Source: Pseudomonas arcuscaelestis
Lineage (GTDB): Bacteria > Pseudomonadota > Gammaproteobacteria > Pseudomonadales > Pseudomonadaceae
Assembly: GCF_016881005.1 (NCBI RefSeq)
Contig: NZ_JACOPV010000020.1
Location: 54,549 to 118,548, forward strand
Direction of reading: 5' to 3'
Length of the DNA stretch: 64,000 nt
Within the stretch, counting starts at the first letter, position 1. The number at the start of each line of letters is the position of its first letter. Both the position numbers and the translations under genes were made by a program. A model generated the notes under the pieces. The model worked only from the letters and a program-made list of their open reading frames with translations. It was not told the origin of the DNA and did not search any database. Shown piece after piece: positions 1 through 7,626 of this stretch.

Positions 1-1
1 C

Positions 2-1237
2 CTGCGCCTGCGCCTGTCCGGCGCCAGCCTGGGTAACCTCTATCCGCTTACCGGTGTAACTCTGCCGGACTCGCCGCCTTATTCCACTGACGGGCATCTG
101 ACGGCCAAATTGCATGAGCCTGGGGGGGCGCTGTTTCGCTATCAAGGCTTCAACGGCAAGATTGGTGACAGTGATATTCACGGCGACCTCACCTTCGCCT
201 CCAAACAACCACGGCCCAAACTCAGTGGCAATCTGGTTTCCAATCAATTGCTGTTCAAGGACCTTGCGCCGCTGATCGGTGCAGACTCCAACGCGGAGCA
301 AAAGGCTCGGGGCGGGGCCAGCAAGCAACCTACGGGCAAGGTGCTGCCGGTCGAGGAGTTTCGTACCGAACGTTGGCGGACCATGGATGCCGACGTGACC
401 TTCAGCGGCAAACGCATCGTTCACAGCGAGGATCTGCCCTTCACCGATCTTTCCAGTCACTTCGTTCTCGACGATGGCGTGCTGCGCCTGGAGCCGCTGC
501 GCTTTGGTGTGGCAGGCGGCAAGCTCGATGCGCAAATACGTCTCGATGGGCGTGCTGTACCGTTACAGGGGCGGGCCAAACTCAGCGCCAGAGGCTTCAA
601 GCTCAAGCAGTTGTTCCCGACATTCGAGCCGATGAAGACCAGTTTCGGCCAGCTCAATGGCGATGCAGATTTGAGCGGTCGCGGCAACTCGGTGGCGAAG
701 TTGCTGGCAACTTCCAATGGTGAGTTGAAAATGCTCATCAACGATGGTGCGATCAGCCGCGGCTTGATGGAAATTGCCGGGCTCAACGTTGGCAACTATG
801 TGGTGGGACAATTGTTCGGTGACAAGGAAGTGAAGATCAATTGCGCGGCGGCCGACTTCGGGATCAAGGACGGCTTGGCGACCACCCGGTTGTTCGTCTT
901 CGATACTGAAAACGCGATCATCTATATCGACGGAACGGCCAATTTTGCCAGTGAACAGCTGGATCTGAAAATCAATCCCGAGTCCAAGGGCTTGCGCCTG
1001 TTCTCATTGCGTTCACCCTTATATGTGCGCGGGCCTTTTGCCAAACCAAGCGCAGGTGTACAGGCGGTGCCGTTGGCCTTGCGCGGGGCGGGTATGGTAG
1101 CGCTGGGGCTGGCAGTCGGCCCGGCGGCGGGCCTGCTGGCGTTGGTGGCGCCGGGTGGTGATGTGCCCAATCAGTGCACGCCGTTGCTGGAGCAAATGAA
1201 GTCGGGCAAGGCACCGCGATCAGTTAAAGCGGGTTAG
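2..1237 (+). CDS. AsmA family protein, C-terminal part
   Basis: The frame is open from base 2, so the start lies outside the window; 411 residues are visible. The sequence resembles the C-terminal half of AsmA proteins, large inner-membrane-anchored periplasmic proteins linked to outer-membrane lipid homeostasis. It has alternating beta-rich segments with repeated L-x-G and G-x-L patterns, an internal stretch about producing and comparing 'G-x-A-D-L-S-G-R-G' like repeats, and a Gly/Ala-rich hydrophobic tail (roughly residues 345-385) ending in a basic Lys-rich end. A methionine at base 110 is internal, because coding continues upstream with the same character. It is followed by a perfect hairpin and the convergent ferritin-like gene. 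The family call is by overall resemblance; the specific paralogue cannot be told. Confidence 0.75.
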   Translation: MRLRLSGASLGNLYPLTGVTLPDSPPYSTDGHLTAKLHEPGGALFRYQGFNGKIGDSDIHGDLTFASKQPRPKLSGNLVSNQLLFKDLAPLIGADSNAEQKARGGASKQPTGKVLPVEEFRTERWRTMDADVTFSGKRIVHSEDLPFTDLSSHFVLDDGVLRLEPLRFGVAGGKLDAQIRLDGRAVPLQGRAKLSARGFKLKQLFPTFEPMKTSFGQLNGDADLSGRGNSVAKLLATSNGELKMLINDGAISRGLMEIAGLNVGNYVVGQLFGDKEVKINCAAADFGIKDGLATTRLFVFDTENAIIYIDGTANFASEQLDLKINPESKGLRLFSLRSPLYVRGPFAKPSAGVQAVPLALRGAGMVALGLAVGPAAGLLALVAPGGDVPNQCTPLLEQMKSGKAPRSVKAG

Positions 1238-1266
1238 AAAGTCTAGGAGGTTTCGCCGGTGGCAGT

Positions 1267-1293
1267 GGGCTTGCTCCGCAATGGAGCAAGCCC
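1267..1293. terminator. Perfect 11-bp hairpin between convergent genes (REP-like)
   Basis: GGGCTTGCTCC at 1267-1277 pairs perfectly with GGAGCAAGCCC at 1283-1293 across a 5-nt loop. It lies between the convergent ends of the AsmA-type and ferritin-like genes. The stem resembles the core of Pseudomonas REP elements. There is no clear T-run on either side, so it is a likely transcript-end stabiliser or bidirectional terminator rather than a textbook intrinsic terminator. Confidence 0.6.
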
Positions 1294-1316
1294 TGCTTGC
1301 TGGGAATGGGTAGGGT

Positions 1317-1847
1317 TCAAAGCCCTTTGAGTAGGTCTGCCATGTCGTCGGCGTGTTCTTCTTCCTGCGCCAGGATGTCTTCGAAGATGCGTCGGGTCGT
1401 TGGGTCGGATTCGCCAATGTACTGGATGATTTCGCGGTAGCTGTCGATGGCGATCCGTTCGGCAATCAGGTCTTCAAGGACCATTTCCTTGAGGTTGCTG
1501 CCAGCAACGTACTGGGCGTGGGAATTTTTGCTCAGGTTGTCCGGGTTGAGGTCCGGCTCGCCGCCCAACTGCACGATGCGTTCAGCCAGCTTGTCGGCAT
1601 GCTCGAGTTCCTGGTTGGCATGTTCGAGAAACTCGTCAGCGGCTACGCTGGCCTTGATCCCGCTGGCCATGTAGTAGTGCCGTTTGTAGCGCAATGCGCA
1701 GACCCACTCGGTGGCCAGCGACTCATTGAGCAGGCGCAGGATTTTTTCTCGGTCGGCACTGTAGCCTTCGGTCACGGCGCCTTGTTCGACATGCTGGCGC
1801 GCACGTTCGCGCAAGGTTTTCACATCGGTCAGTTCAACGGTGCTCAT
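1317..1847 (-). CDS. Bacterioferritin-like (ferritin-like domain) protein
   Basis: A 176-residue four-helix protein. It has E-x-x-x-Y and repeated E-x-x-H patterns typical of di-iron ferritin-like proteins: E-W-V-C-A-L-R-Y-K-R-H-Y-Y, H-A-N-Q-E-L-E-H-A-D-K, D-L-I-A-E-R-I-A-I-D-S-Y and E-E-E-H-A-D-D. The family stores or detoxifies iron, or acts against oxidants. From memory, PAO1 has a 'probable bacterioferritin' (PA4880) close to osmE, which fits this neighbourhood. The start at 1847 (MSTVEL) has GGAG six bases upstream; a methionine at 1853 sits too close to that site, and the longer N-terminus reads as untranslated leader. Its exact subfamily (bacterioferritin or a DUF-type ferritin-like protein) is not settled. 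Confidence 0.8.
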   Translation of the reverse strand: MSTVELTDVKTLRERARQHVEQGAVTEGYSADREKILRLLNESLATEWVCALRYKRHYYMASGIKASVAADEFLEHANQELEHADKLAERIVQLGGEPDLNPDNLSKNSHAQYVAGSNLKEMVLEDLIAERIAIDSYREIIQYIGESDPTTRRIFEDILAQEEEHADDMADLLKGL

Positions 1848-1934
1848 TGTCATCTCCAGGCTGAAAACGGATTGCTTCACGCTCTGTAGGCGCATTGCTT
1901 GCGCAAGGTTTGAACAAGCAATGCGGTGAGAGTT

Positions 1935-2288
1935 TTATACCTTGGCTTTGGCCTTCTCGACGGCGTCGTCATCTTGCTGACGTTGTTCGCAGGTCTTGAA
2001 ACCCTTGTCATCGACATGTCCGGTGGCATCAAAGCGCACGTAGTAGGCCTGTTGCTTGCCTTCTTGGTTGAGGATGTAGTTGTTGCAGGTGCCACCATGA
2101 GGCAGATCGATCACCGTGGAAGGGCTGCCGCCAATGGCTATGACCCGTTGCATGGTCATACCGTCCTGCACTTGTTTCACCAGGGGCGCATCACGGTAGG
2201 TGACGTAGTCGACGGGGTTTTCCGGGCGGCTGCCGCACGCGGTCAAGGCGGTGGTGGCCAGAAGGATTGCCAGGGTCTGTTTGTACAT
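1935..2288 (-). CDS. osmE: OsmE-type outer-membrane lipoprotein
   Basis: A 117-residue lipoprotein. The signal peptide M-Y-K-Q-T-L-A-I-L-L ends in a lipobox L-T-A-C, with the acylated Cys about residue 18. The mature part shows the SmpA/OmlA-like fold pattern of OsmE: K-Q-V-Q-D-G-M-T, I-G-G-S-P-S-T, G-T-C-N-N-Y-I-L and F-D-A-T-G-H-V-D-D-K-G-F-K-T-C-E. The Cys pair in the GTC and TC motifs is conserved in OsmE. The start at 2288 is chosen because AAGGAG lies at proper spacing; an in-frame ATG at 2294 almost touches the site. In E. coli the gene is osmotically induced, and in Pseudomonas several such lipoproteins depend on the envelope-stress sigma factor. It is divergent from the lipase gene. 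Confidence 0.9.
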   Translation of the reverse strand: MYKQTLAILLATTALTACGSRPENPVDYVTYRDAPLVKQVQDGMTMQRVIAIGGSPSTVIDLPHGGTCNNYILNQEGKQQAYYVRFDATGHVDDKGFKTCEQRQQDDDAVEKAKAKV

Positions 2289-2318
2289 GGTCATGCTCCT
2301 TGCTGAAGGTCTACAGGG

Positions 2319-2346
2319 TTGGAACCACAGCGAACGTCCGGAGTTC
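2319..2346 (-). promoter_or_regulatory. Possible AlgU/sigma-E-type promoter of osmE
   Basis: Read on the minus strand, GAACTC (2346-2341) is followed after 16 bases by TTCCAA (2324-2319). The AlgU consensus is GAACTT-N16/17-TCTRA, so the -35 is 5/6 and the -10 is only partial. It lies 31-58 bases upstream of the osmE start. This is a weak match supported mainly by the known stress control of osmE. Confidence 0.3.
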
Positions 2347-2411
2347 GATTGCGATTGCCATTGAAGTGCCTGTAGTGTTGGACCACTTTCCACGGAACGG
2401 GGATTGCAGCC

Positions 2412-3302
2412 ATGGCCCAAGGGCTTGCCACGCGTTATCCACTGGTGCTGGTACCGGGCATGCTTGGTTTCGTTCGACTGCTGCTGTACCCCTACTGGTT
2501 CGGTATCGTTTCAGCCCTGCGCCGGGGCGGCGCCAAGGTCTTCGCCATTCAGGTGTCACCGCTCAACTCCACCGAGGTGCGCGGTGAGCAATTGCTGCAG
2601 ATCATTGAAGACATTCGGCGGCGCACTGGTTGCGATAAGGTCAATCTGCTCGGCCATAGTCAGGGCGCGCTCACCGCTCGCTATGCGGCGGCCAAGCGAC
2701 CGCAATGGGTGGCTTCGGTGACCTCCATTGCCGGGCCCAACCACGGCTCGGAGCTGGCTGACTACCTACTGGAACATTACCCTGCCGACAGCGCCCGAGG
2801 GCGTTTGCTCAAGGCTTTTTTGCATGCACTCGGGATACTGATGGGCTGGCTCGAAACCGGCTGGCACGGCCCCCGGCTACCCATCGATGTGCGCGCTTCG
2901 CACCATGCCCTGACATGCGCTGGCGTTGCCCTGTTCAATCAGTCTTATCCACAGGGCTTGCCCAGCACATGGGGCGGTGAGGGGGCGGCCGAGGTCAACG
3001 GTGTGCGCTATTACTCCTGGTCCGGTACGTTGCAGCCCGGCCTCACTGACAAGGGCTTGAACCGCCTGGATGGCAGTAACCGTTTCTGTCGTTTGTTTGC
3101 GCGCACCTTCGTGCGTGAGTCCGGTCAGTGCGATGGCATGGTCGGGCGCTACAGTTCACACCTGGGCCAGGTGATCGGCGATGACTATCCGCTCGACCAC
3201 CTGGATATCGTCAATCAGTCATTGGGCGCGGTAGGCAAGGGCGCCGATCCGCTAAGGCTGTTCACCGAACATGCGGCGCGGCTCAAGGCTGCGGGGTTGT
3301 AG
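2412..3302 (+). CDS. Triacylglycerol lipase, family I type, without signal peptide
   Basis: A 296-residue alpha/beta hydrolase close to Pseudomonas/Burkholderia family I lipases. It starts almost directly with the first strand and oxyanion loop (Y-P-L-V-L-V-P-G-M-L-G, residues 9-19). The nucleophile elbow G-H-S-Q-G puts the catalytic Ser at 83, followed by A-G-P-N-H-G-S-E-L. The acid is the Asp in C-D-G-M-V-G-R-Y-S-S-H-L-G, and the His is in Y-P-L-D-H-L-D. All these are family I landmarks. Secreted relatives carry an N-terminal signal peptide and need a Lif foldase; neither is present here, so this is probably an intracellular esterase/lipase. Its 3' end overlaps the convergent EamA gene by 20 bp. 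Substrate unknown. Confidence 0.85.
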   Translation: MAQGLATRYPLVLVPGMLGFVRLLLYPYWFGIVSALRRGGAKVFAIQVSPLNSTEVRGEQLLQIIEDIRRRTGCDKVNLLGHSQGALTARYAAAKRPQWVASVTSIAGPNHGSELADYLLEHYPADSARGRLLKAFLHALGILMGWLETGWHGPRLPIDVRASHHALTCAGVALFNQSYPQGLPSTWGGEGAAEVNGVRYYSWSGTLQPGLTDKGLNRLDGSNRFCRLFARTFVRESGQCDGMVGRYSSHLGQVIGDDYPLDHLDIVNQSLGAVGKGADPLRLFTEHAARLKAAGL

Positions 3303-4179
3303 CGGGTACCGGACGCACTGGGGTTTTCCAGCGTTCGGCAAGGATTACGCCGGCCAGGGTCATCAGGCCGCCGACCAGGTGAAACAGCGCCAGTTGTTCA
3401 TCCAATACCACTGCCGCGATCACCGCTGTAATCGCCGGCAATAGGTTGAAAAACAGCGTGGTGCGGCTTGGCCCCAGGCGGGTAACCGCCTGCATCCAGG
3501 CCAGTGGAGCAACCATCGAGGCGAGCACGCAGGCGTACAGCACCAATCCTATGTTGCCGGTGTCGAGGCCGGTTTTTTCCGAGAACAGAAACAGCGGGAA
3601 CAGCACAATGATCGCCACCAGCACCTGCAAATACAGCAACAGCAGTGGCGGGAGCCGTAGCTGCCATTTTTTCAGCAAGGTGCTGTACAGCGCGTAAGCC
3701 AGCGTGGCGATCAACATCAGCGCATCGCCGCCGTTGAGGCCATGTTGCAGGAGCAAGCCCAGGTCGCCGCCCGACACCACGACCAACACGCCGATAAATG
3801 ACACCAGCGCCCCGATCAAGGCGCCGAAAGTCAGGCGCAGGCCCAGGCTGAGGATGGCCATTGCCAGGGACATCAGCGGCATCAGCGAGAGGATGATGCC
3901 CATGTTGGTTGCACTGGTTACGGCGGCGGCGAAATAGGCCAGGCTCTGGTACACCGCCATACCCAGCACGCCGAGAATGAAAATCTTGCCCAGGTTCGGG
4001 CGGATTTGCGCCCAGTTGCGCAGCATCGGCCTCAGCAGGAAGGGCGTGAACAACAGCCCGGCCAGCAGCCAGCGATAGAAGCCGATTTCGGCGGGGAAAA
4101 TTGCTCCGGCCGACATTTTGGTGATCACGGTGTTGCCGGCCCAGATCAGGATAGCCAGCAGCGGGAACGCATAATTCAT
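3283..4179 (-). CDS. EamA/DMT-family membrane transporter
   Basis: A 298-residue integral membrane protein with about ten hydrophobic segments and two internally similar halves, as in the drug/metabolite transporter (EamA) family. The first half starts M-N-Y-A-F-P-L-L-A-I-L-I-W-A-G-N-T-V-I-T-K, with the family's W-G/A-x-N-x-x-x-x-K signature. The second half has P-L-A-W-M-Q-A-V-T-R-L-G-P-S-R-T and a C-terminal G-G-L-M-T-L-A-G-V-I-L-A-E-R-W. Such proteins usually export amino acids, metabolites or drugs; the substrate is unknown. The start at 4179 fits the first membrane segment; the longer reading frame upstream would run through the regulatory region. It is divergent from an AraC regulator that probably controls it. 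Confidence 0.85.
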   Translation of the reverse strand: MNYAFPLLAILIWAGNTVITKMSAGAIFPAEIGFYRWLLAGLLFTPFLLRPMLRNWAQIRPNLGKIFILGVLGMAVYQSLAYFAAAVTSATNMGIILSLMPLMSLAMAILSLGLRLTFGALIGALVSFIGVLVVVSGGDLGLLLQHGLNGGDALMLIATLAYALYSTLLKKWQLRLPPLLLLYLQVLVAIIVLFPLFLFSEKTGLDTGNIGLVLYACVLASMVAPLAWMQAVTRLGPSRTTLFFNLLPAITAVIAAVVLDEQLALFHLVGGLMTLAGVILAERWKTPVRPVPATTPQP

Positions 4180-4220
4180 GTTGCAGAAACTCGTGTGGGT
4201 ACAGGACGCTATTATCCACC

Positions 4221-4276
4221 TGTCTGTCCTGTTGCTTATACTTGTATCCAGACAATCGGCCCATTGATCCAGACAA
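4221..4276. promoter_or_regulatory. Repeated half-sites between the EamA and AraC genes
   Basis: ATCCAGACAA occurs twice in direct orientation, at 4246-4255 and 4267-4276, exactly 21 bases (two helical turns) apart. An inverted core TGTCTG is at 4221-4226. The sites lie in the 98-bp gap between the divergent start codons at 4179 and 4278. Direct repeats spaced by two turns are a common layout for AraC-family operators. Binding by the adjacent regulator is an inference. Confidence 0.5.
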
Positions 4277-4277
4277 C

Positions 4278-5078
4278 ATGTCACGCAAATACGTCAATAT
4301 CCCCACATTCGCTGCCTTGCCGGCACCGGTGTACTTCCGCTACGACGAGTTCGGTGCCGATACCCACGGCCCTGCGCATCGTCATGACTGGGGACAACTC
4401 AATTACACCGCCCACGGCATCATGCACCTGGAGATTGACGGGCAGCGTTTTGTCTCGCCGCCGCATTATGCGGTCTGGGTGCCGCCGGACACTGAACACA
4501 GCTGCTACAACCCTCAGGCCATCGTCTACCGCTCGGTGTATCTGGACCGTGCGTTGTGTCAGGCATTGCCAGCGAAGCCGTGCACACTGGTCATCAGCGA
4601 GATCCTCAAGGCCATCCTCGGCGACTTTGCCCGGCGTGACGTCAACATTCCCGAGAACGAAGCTGATCAGCGTCTGGCCCAGGTGCTGGTCGATCAACTG
4701 TGCCTGGCGCCAACCCAAACCTGCTTTCTGCCCTTTGCTCGCAGTGCCGGCCTGGATGGCATTCTCCAGGCGCTGCAGGTGGCCCCTGCCGACAATCGTC
4801 CATTGGCCGATTGGGCCGCCAGTGTGCACGTCTGTGAACGCACCCTGGCGCGACAATTTTTGCGGGAGCTGGGCATCAGCTTTGGCGAGTGGCGTTTGCG
4901 CCTGCGCTTTCTGTGTGCGATCGAGGCGCTGGAGAAGAATCTGCCGATCCAGCAGATTGCCTATGACCTGGGCTACAGCAGCCCCTCGGCGTTTATTGCC
5001 ATGTTCCAGCGTCATGCCAACTGTACGCCGGAGCAATATCGACGTCAGGCTCGCACTGCTACTATGCCTGCCCGGTGA
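4278..5078 (+). CDS. AraC-family transcriptional regulator
   Basis: A 266-residue regulator. The N-terminal half is a cupin-like sensing domain (H-R-H-D-W-G-Q-L, D-G-Q-R-F-V-S-P-P, W-V-P-P-D-T-E-H-S). The C-terminal ~100 residues hold two helix-turn-helix motifs: V-C-E-R-T-L-A-R-Q-F-L-R-E-L-G-I-S and I-Q-Q-I-A-Y-D-L-G-Y-S-S-P-S-A-F. The tail F-Q-R-H-A-N-C-T-P-E-Q-Y-R-R matches the AraC C-terminal signature, in which P-x-x-Y-R is typical. The ATG at 4278 is chosen over an in-frame TTG at 4242, which would put the regulatory repeats inside the gene. No strong ribosome site is visible. The ligand is unknown; divergent placement suggests control of the EamA exporter. Confidence 0.88.
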   Translation: MSRKYVNIPTFAALPAPVYFRYDEFGADTHGPAHRHDWGQLNYTAHGIMHLEIDGQRFVSPPHYAVWVPPDTEHSCYNPQAIVYRSVYLDRALCQALPAKPCTLVISEILKAILGDFARRDVNIPENEADQRLAQVLVDQLCLAPTQTCFLPFARSAGLDGILQALQVAPADNRPLADWAASVHVCERTLARQFLRELGISFGEWRLRLRFLCAIEALEKNLPIQQIAYDLGYSSPSAFIAMFQRHANCTPEQYRRQARTATMPAR

Positions 5079-5124
5079 AGGCTGGCAGACTGCGCCTTTC
5101 CCTGCAGTTGTCCTTTGAGGTTGT

Positions 5125-6132
5125 ATGACCTTCACCCCGCGCCAGATCAAAATGGCCAGTTGGATCATCGTGTTCGCCGGCCTGCTGCTGGTGCTTCCGC
5201 TCAAGTTGTTGCCCAGCCTGCTGGCGGGCCTGCTGGTGTTCGAACTGGTCAATATGCTCACCCCCAAGTTGCAGCATTTGATTGCCGGAGAGCGTGCGCG
5301 CTGGTTGGCGGTGGCGTTGCTCGGCACCCTGGTGGTCAGCACCCTGACGCTGCTGTTTGCCGGCGCGATCAGCTTTTTGCTGCATGAGGCGGAGAATCCT
5401 GGTGCATCGCTGGACAAGTTCATGCTGCTGGTGGATCAGGCTCGCGGACAGTTGCCACCTTTCGTTGATGCCTACCTGCCCGCCAGTGCAGCGGAGTTCA
5501 AGGTGGCTATCGGTGTATGGCTCAAGACCCACCTGGGAGAGTTGCAACTGGTGGGCAAGGGCGCTGCGCATATGTTCGTCACCTTGTTGATCGGGATGAT
5601 CCTTGGCGCAATTGTGGCGTTGCAGCGTCTGCCTGATATCTCCCGTCGTAAACCGCTGGCCGCGGCGCTGTTCAATCGCCTGGCGCTGCTGGTGCAGGCG
5701 TTTCGCAATATCGTTTTCGCGCAGATCAAGATTTCCCTGCTCAACACCTTTTTCACCGGGATCTTCCTGGCGGTGGTGTTGCCGATGTTCGATGTGCACC
5801 TGCCGCTGACCAAAACCCTGATTGTGCTGACGTTCCTACTGGGCTTGCTACCGGTGATCGGTAATCTGATCTCCAACACCTTGATCACTATCGTCGGTTT
5901 GTCGTTGTCGATCTGGGTGGCCATGGCGGCGCTGGGCTATCTGATTGTTATCCACAAGGTCGAGTATTTTCTCAACGCACGGATCGTCGGCGGGCAGATC
6001 AGCGCCAAGTCGTGGGAACTGCTTTTGGCAATGCTGGTCTGTGAGGCGGCGTTCGGGCTGCCGGGCGTGGTGGCGGGGCCGATCTACTATGCCTACCTCA
6101 AGAGTGAGCTGAGGCAGGCCGAGCTGGTGTGA
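5125..6132 (+). CDS. AI-2E family transporter (UPF0118/PerM-like)
   Basis: A 335-residue membrane protein of the AI-2E family. An N-terminal pair of membrane helices (about residues 10-45, including L-P-S-L-L-A-G-L-L-V-F) is followed by a third at 60-85, a cytoplasmic/periplasmic middle region (about 90-150), and a C-terminal bundle of helices from about 150. The family-typical segment near L-P-V-I-G-N-L-I-S-N-T and the end A-G-P-I-Y-Y-A-Y-L-K are present. Members include the E. coli TqsA-like exporters and Na+/H+ antiporters, so the name does not prove an AI-2 role. GAGG at 5115-5118 supports the ATG at 5125. It is convergent with the Hsp70-like gene. Confidence 0.85.
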   Translation: MTFTPRQIKMASWIIVFAGLLLVLPLKLLPSLLAGLLVFELVNMLTPKLQHLIAGERARWLAVALLGTLVVSTLTLLFAGAISFLLHEAENPGASLDKFMLLVDQARGQLPPFVDAYLPASAAEFKVAIGVWLKTHLGELQLVGKGAAHMFVTLLIGMILGAIVALQRLPDISRRKPLAAALFNRLALLVQAFRNIVFAQIKISLLNTFFTGIFLAVVLPMFDVHLPLTKTLIVLTFLLGLLPVIGNLISNTLITIVGLSLSIWVAMAALGYLIVIHKVEYFLNARIVGGQISAKSWELLLAMLVCEAAFGLPGVVAGPIYYAYLKSELRQAELV

Positions 6133-6140
6133 GGCGTTGC

Positions 6141-6170
6141 TCGCGGGGCAAGCCCGCTCCTGCCGGGAGG
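6141..6170. repeat. REP-like element
   Basis: The stretch holds GCGGG (6143-6147) and CCCGC (6153-6157) around the loop GCAAG, with the flanking CTCCTGCCGGGAG typical of Pseudomonas REP units. It lies between convergent genes, the usual REP position. Confidence 0.6.
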
Positions 6171-6201
6171 GTCCGGTGGAGTGGGCTTGTACAAAAAGCC
6201 A

Positions 6202-7467
6202 TCAACCGTAGCGTTTGCGCGCCTCAATCGCCAGACCGCTGCCGATGCTGCCAAAGATATTGCCTTCAACATGGCGTGCATTGGGCAACATGGCTGCCAC
6301 GCTCTGGCGCAACGCCGGAATACCGCTGGAACCGCCGGTAAAGAACACTGTATCCACCTGGGCGACACCAACGCCAGCCTTGCTCAGCAGTTCGCTGACA
6401 CTGCCGCGAACACGCTCGAGCAGGTTATCGATAGAAGCTTCGAACAGTGCGCGGGACAGGTCCACGCTCAATCCGGCCTCAACGCGCTTGAGGTCTACCA
6501 GGCGGCTGTCGGTATGGGTCAGCTCGATCTTGGTTTCTTCCACTTCCATGGCCAGCCAGTGGCCTGCGCGCTGTTCGATCAGTTTGAACAGGCGGTCGAT
6601 GCCATTGGTGTCTTCGATGTCGTAACGCATGCTGCCCAGCGCGAGCTGGGATTTTTGCGAATAGACCGAGTTGATCGTGTGCCAGGTGGCCAGGTTCATG
6701 TGGTGACTGGTAGGCATGAACGCGCCGCTTTTCATGCGGCTGCCGTAGCCAAACAGCGGCATTACACCTTGCAGGCTCAGTTGCTTGTCGAAGTCAGTAC
6801 CGCCGATGTGTACGCCGCCCGTGGCTAGAATGTCACTTTGACGGTCATCGATCATGTGGCGCTCAGGGGCCAGGCGAACCAGAGAGAAGTCCGAGGTACC
6901 ACCGCCGATGTCGACGATCAGCACCAGCTCTTCACCCTGGATGCTCGACTCATAGTCGAACGCTGCGGCAATGGGCTCATATTGGAACGACACTTCTTTG
7001 AAGCCGATTTTCTTCGCAACTTCAGCCAGGGTGTCTTCGGCTTCCTGGTCGGCAGCCTGGTCGTCATCGACAAAATGTACCGGGCGGCCCAGCACGACTT
7101 CGTCGAAAGCACGGTCAGCGTTGGCTTCGGCGCGCTTCTTCAGCTCACCGATGAACATGCCCAGCAGGTCCTTGAACGGCAGTGCGGTGCCAAGCACGCT
7201 GGTGTCGTGCTTGATCAGCTTGGAGCCCAGCAGGCTCTTGAGCGAGCGCATCAGGCGGCCTTCATAACCTTCGAGGTATTCGTGCAGGGCAAGCCGGCCG
7301 TAGGCTGGGCGGCGCTCCTCGATATTGAAGAACACTACCGACGGCAGGGTGATCTTGCCGTCTTCCAGGGCGATCAACGATTCCACACCAGGGCGGTGCC
7401 AGCCGACGGTGGAATTGGAGGTGCCAAAGTCGATGCCGCAGGCACGGGCCGGGGATGCGTCATTCAT
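6202..7467 (-). CDS. yegD: YegD-like Hsp70-family protein
   Basis: A 421-residue actin/Hsp70-type ATPase without the C-terminal substrate-binding domain of DnaK. Phosphate-binding motifs are G-I-D-F-G-T-S-N-S-T-V-G near residue 10, I-V-D-I-G-G-G-T-S-D-F-S near 200, and F-F-T-G-G-S-S-G-I-P-A-L near 380. Length and motif spacing match E. coli YegD, a putative chaperone of unclear client. The start at 7467 is the only ATG that places the first phosphate loop at the normal distance from the N-terminus. It is divergent from cbpA, so two Hsp70-system genes share one control region. Confidence 0.85.
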   Translation of the reverse strand: MNDASPARACGIDFGTSNSTVGWHRPGVESLIALEDGKITLPSVVFFNIEERRPAYGRLALHEYLEGYEGRLMRSLKSLLGSKLIKHDTSVLGTALPFKDLLGMFIGELKKRAEANADRAFDEVVLGRPVHFVDDDQAADQEAEDTLAEVAKKIGFKEVSFQYEPIAAAFDYESSIQGEELVLIVDIGGGTSDFSLVRLAPERHMIDDRQSDILATGGVHIGGTDFDKQLSLQGVMPLFGYGSRMKSGAFMPTSHHMNLATWHTINSVYSQKSQLALGSMRYDIEDTNGIDRLFKLIEQRAGHWLAMEVEETKIELTHTDSRLVDLKRVEAGLSVDLSRALFEASIDNLLERVRGSVSELLSKAGVGVAQVDTVFFTGGSSGIPALRQSVAAMLPNARHVEGNIFGSIGSGLAIEARKRYG

Positions 7468-7563
7468 GGGTTGTACTTCCGGGGGAAAAACGGCCGCGCA
7501 GTTTATGCCAGTGGCCAGCAGAATCAAGACCGATTATCTGCTTTACAGCAAACCCAAGGGTGC

Positions 7564-7591
7564 CTTGAAAGGCTATGCTTGACCCCAATCT
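7564..7591 (+). promoter_or_regulatory. Candidate sigma-32 (heat-shock) promoter of cbpA
   Basis: CTTGAAA at 7564-7570 is followed after 12 bases by CCCCAATCT at 7583-7591. The sigma-32 consensus is CTTGAAA, a 11-16 base spacer, then CCCCATNT, so the -35 is complete and the -10 nearly so. A start of transcription would fall about 30 bases before the cbpA ATG at 7627. Read by eye, not tested. Confidence 0.55.
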
Positions 7592-7626
7592 TCAGAAGCA
7601 TTGAACAACTGATGGTGATTCCTTAG

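Noticed and set aside
4242..4277. TTG start for the AraC regulator
   Set aside because: It would place the paired repeats inside the gene and adds a low-complexity N-terminus not typical of the family; ATG 4278 preferred.
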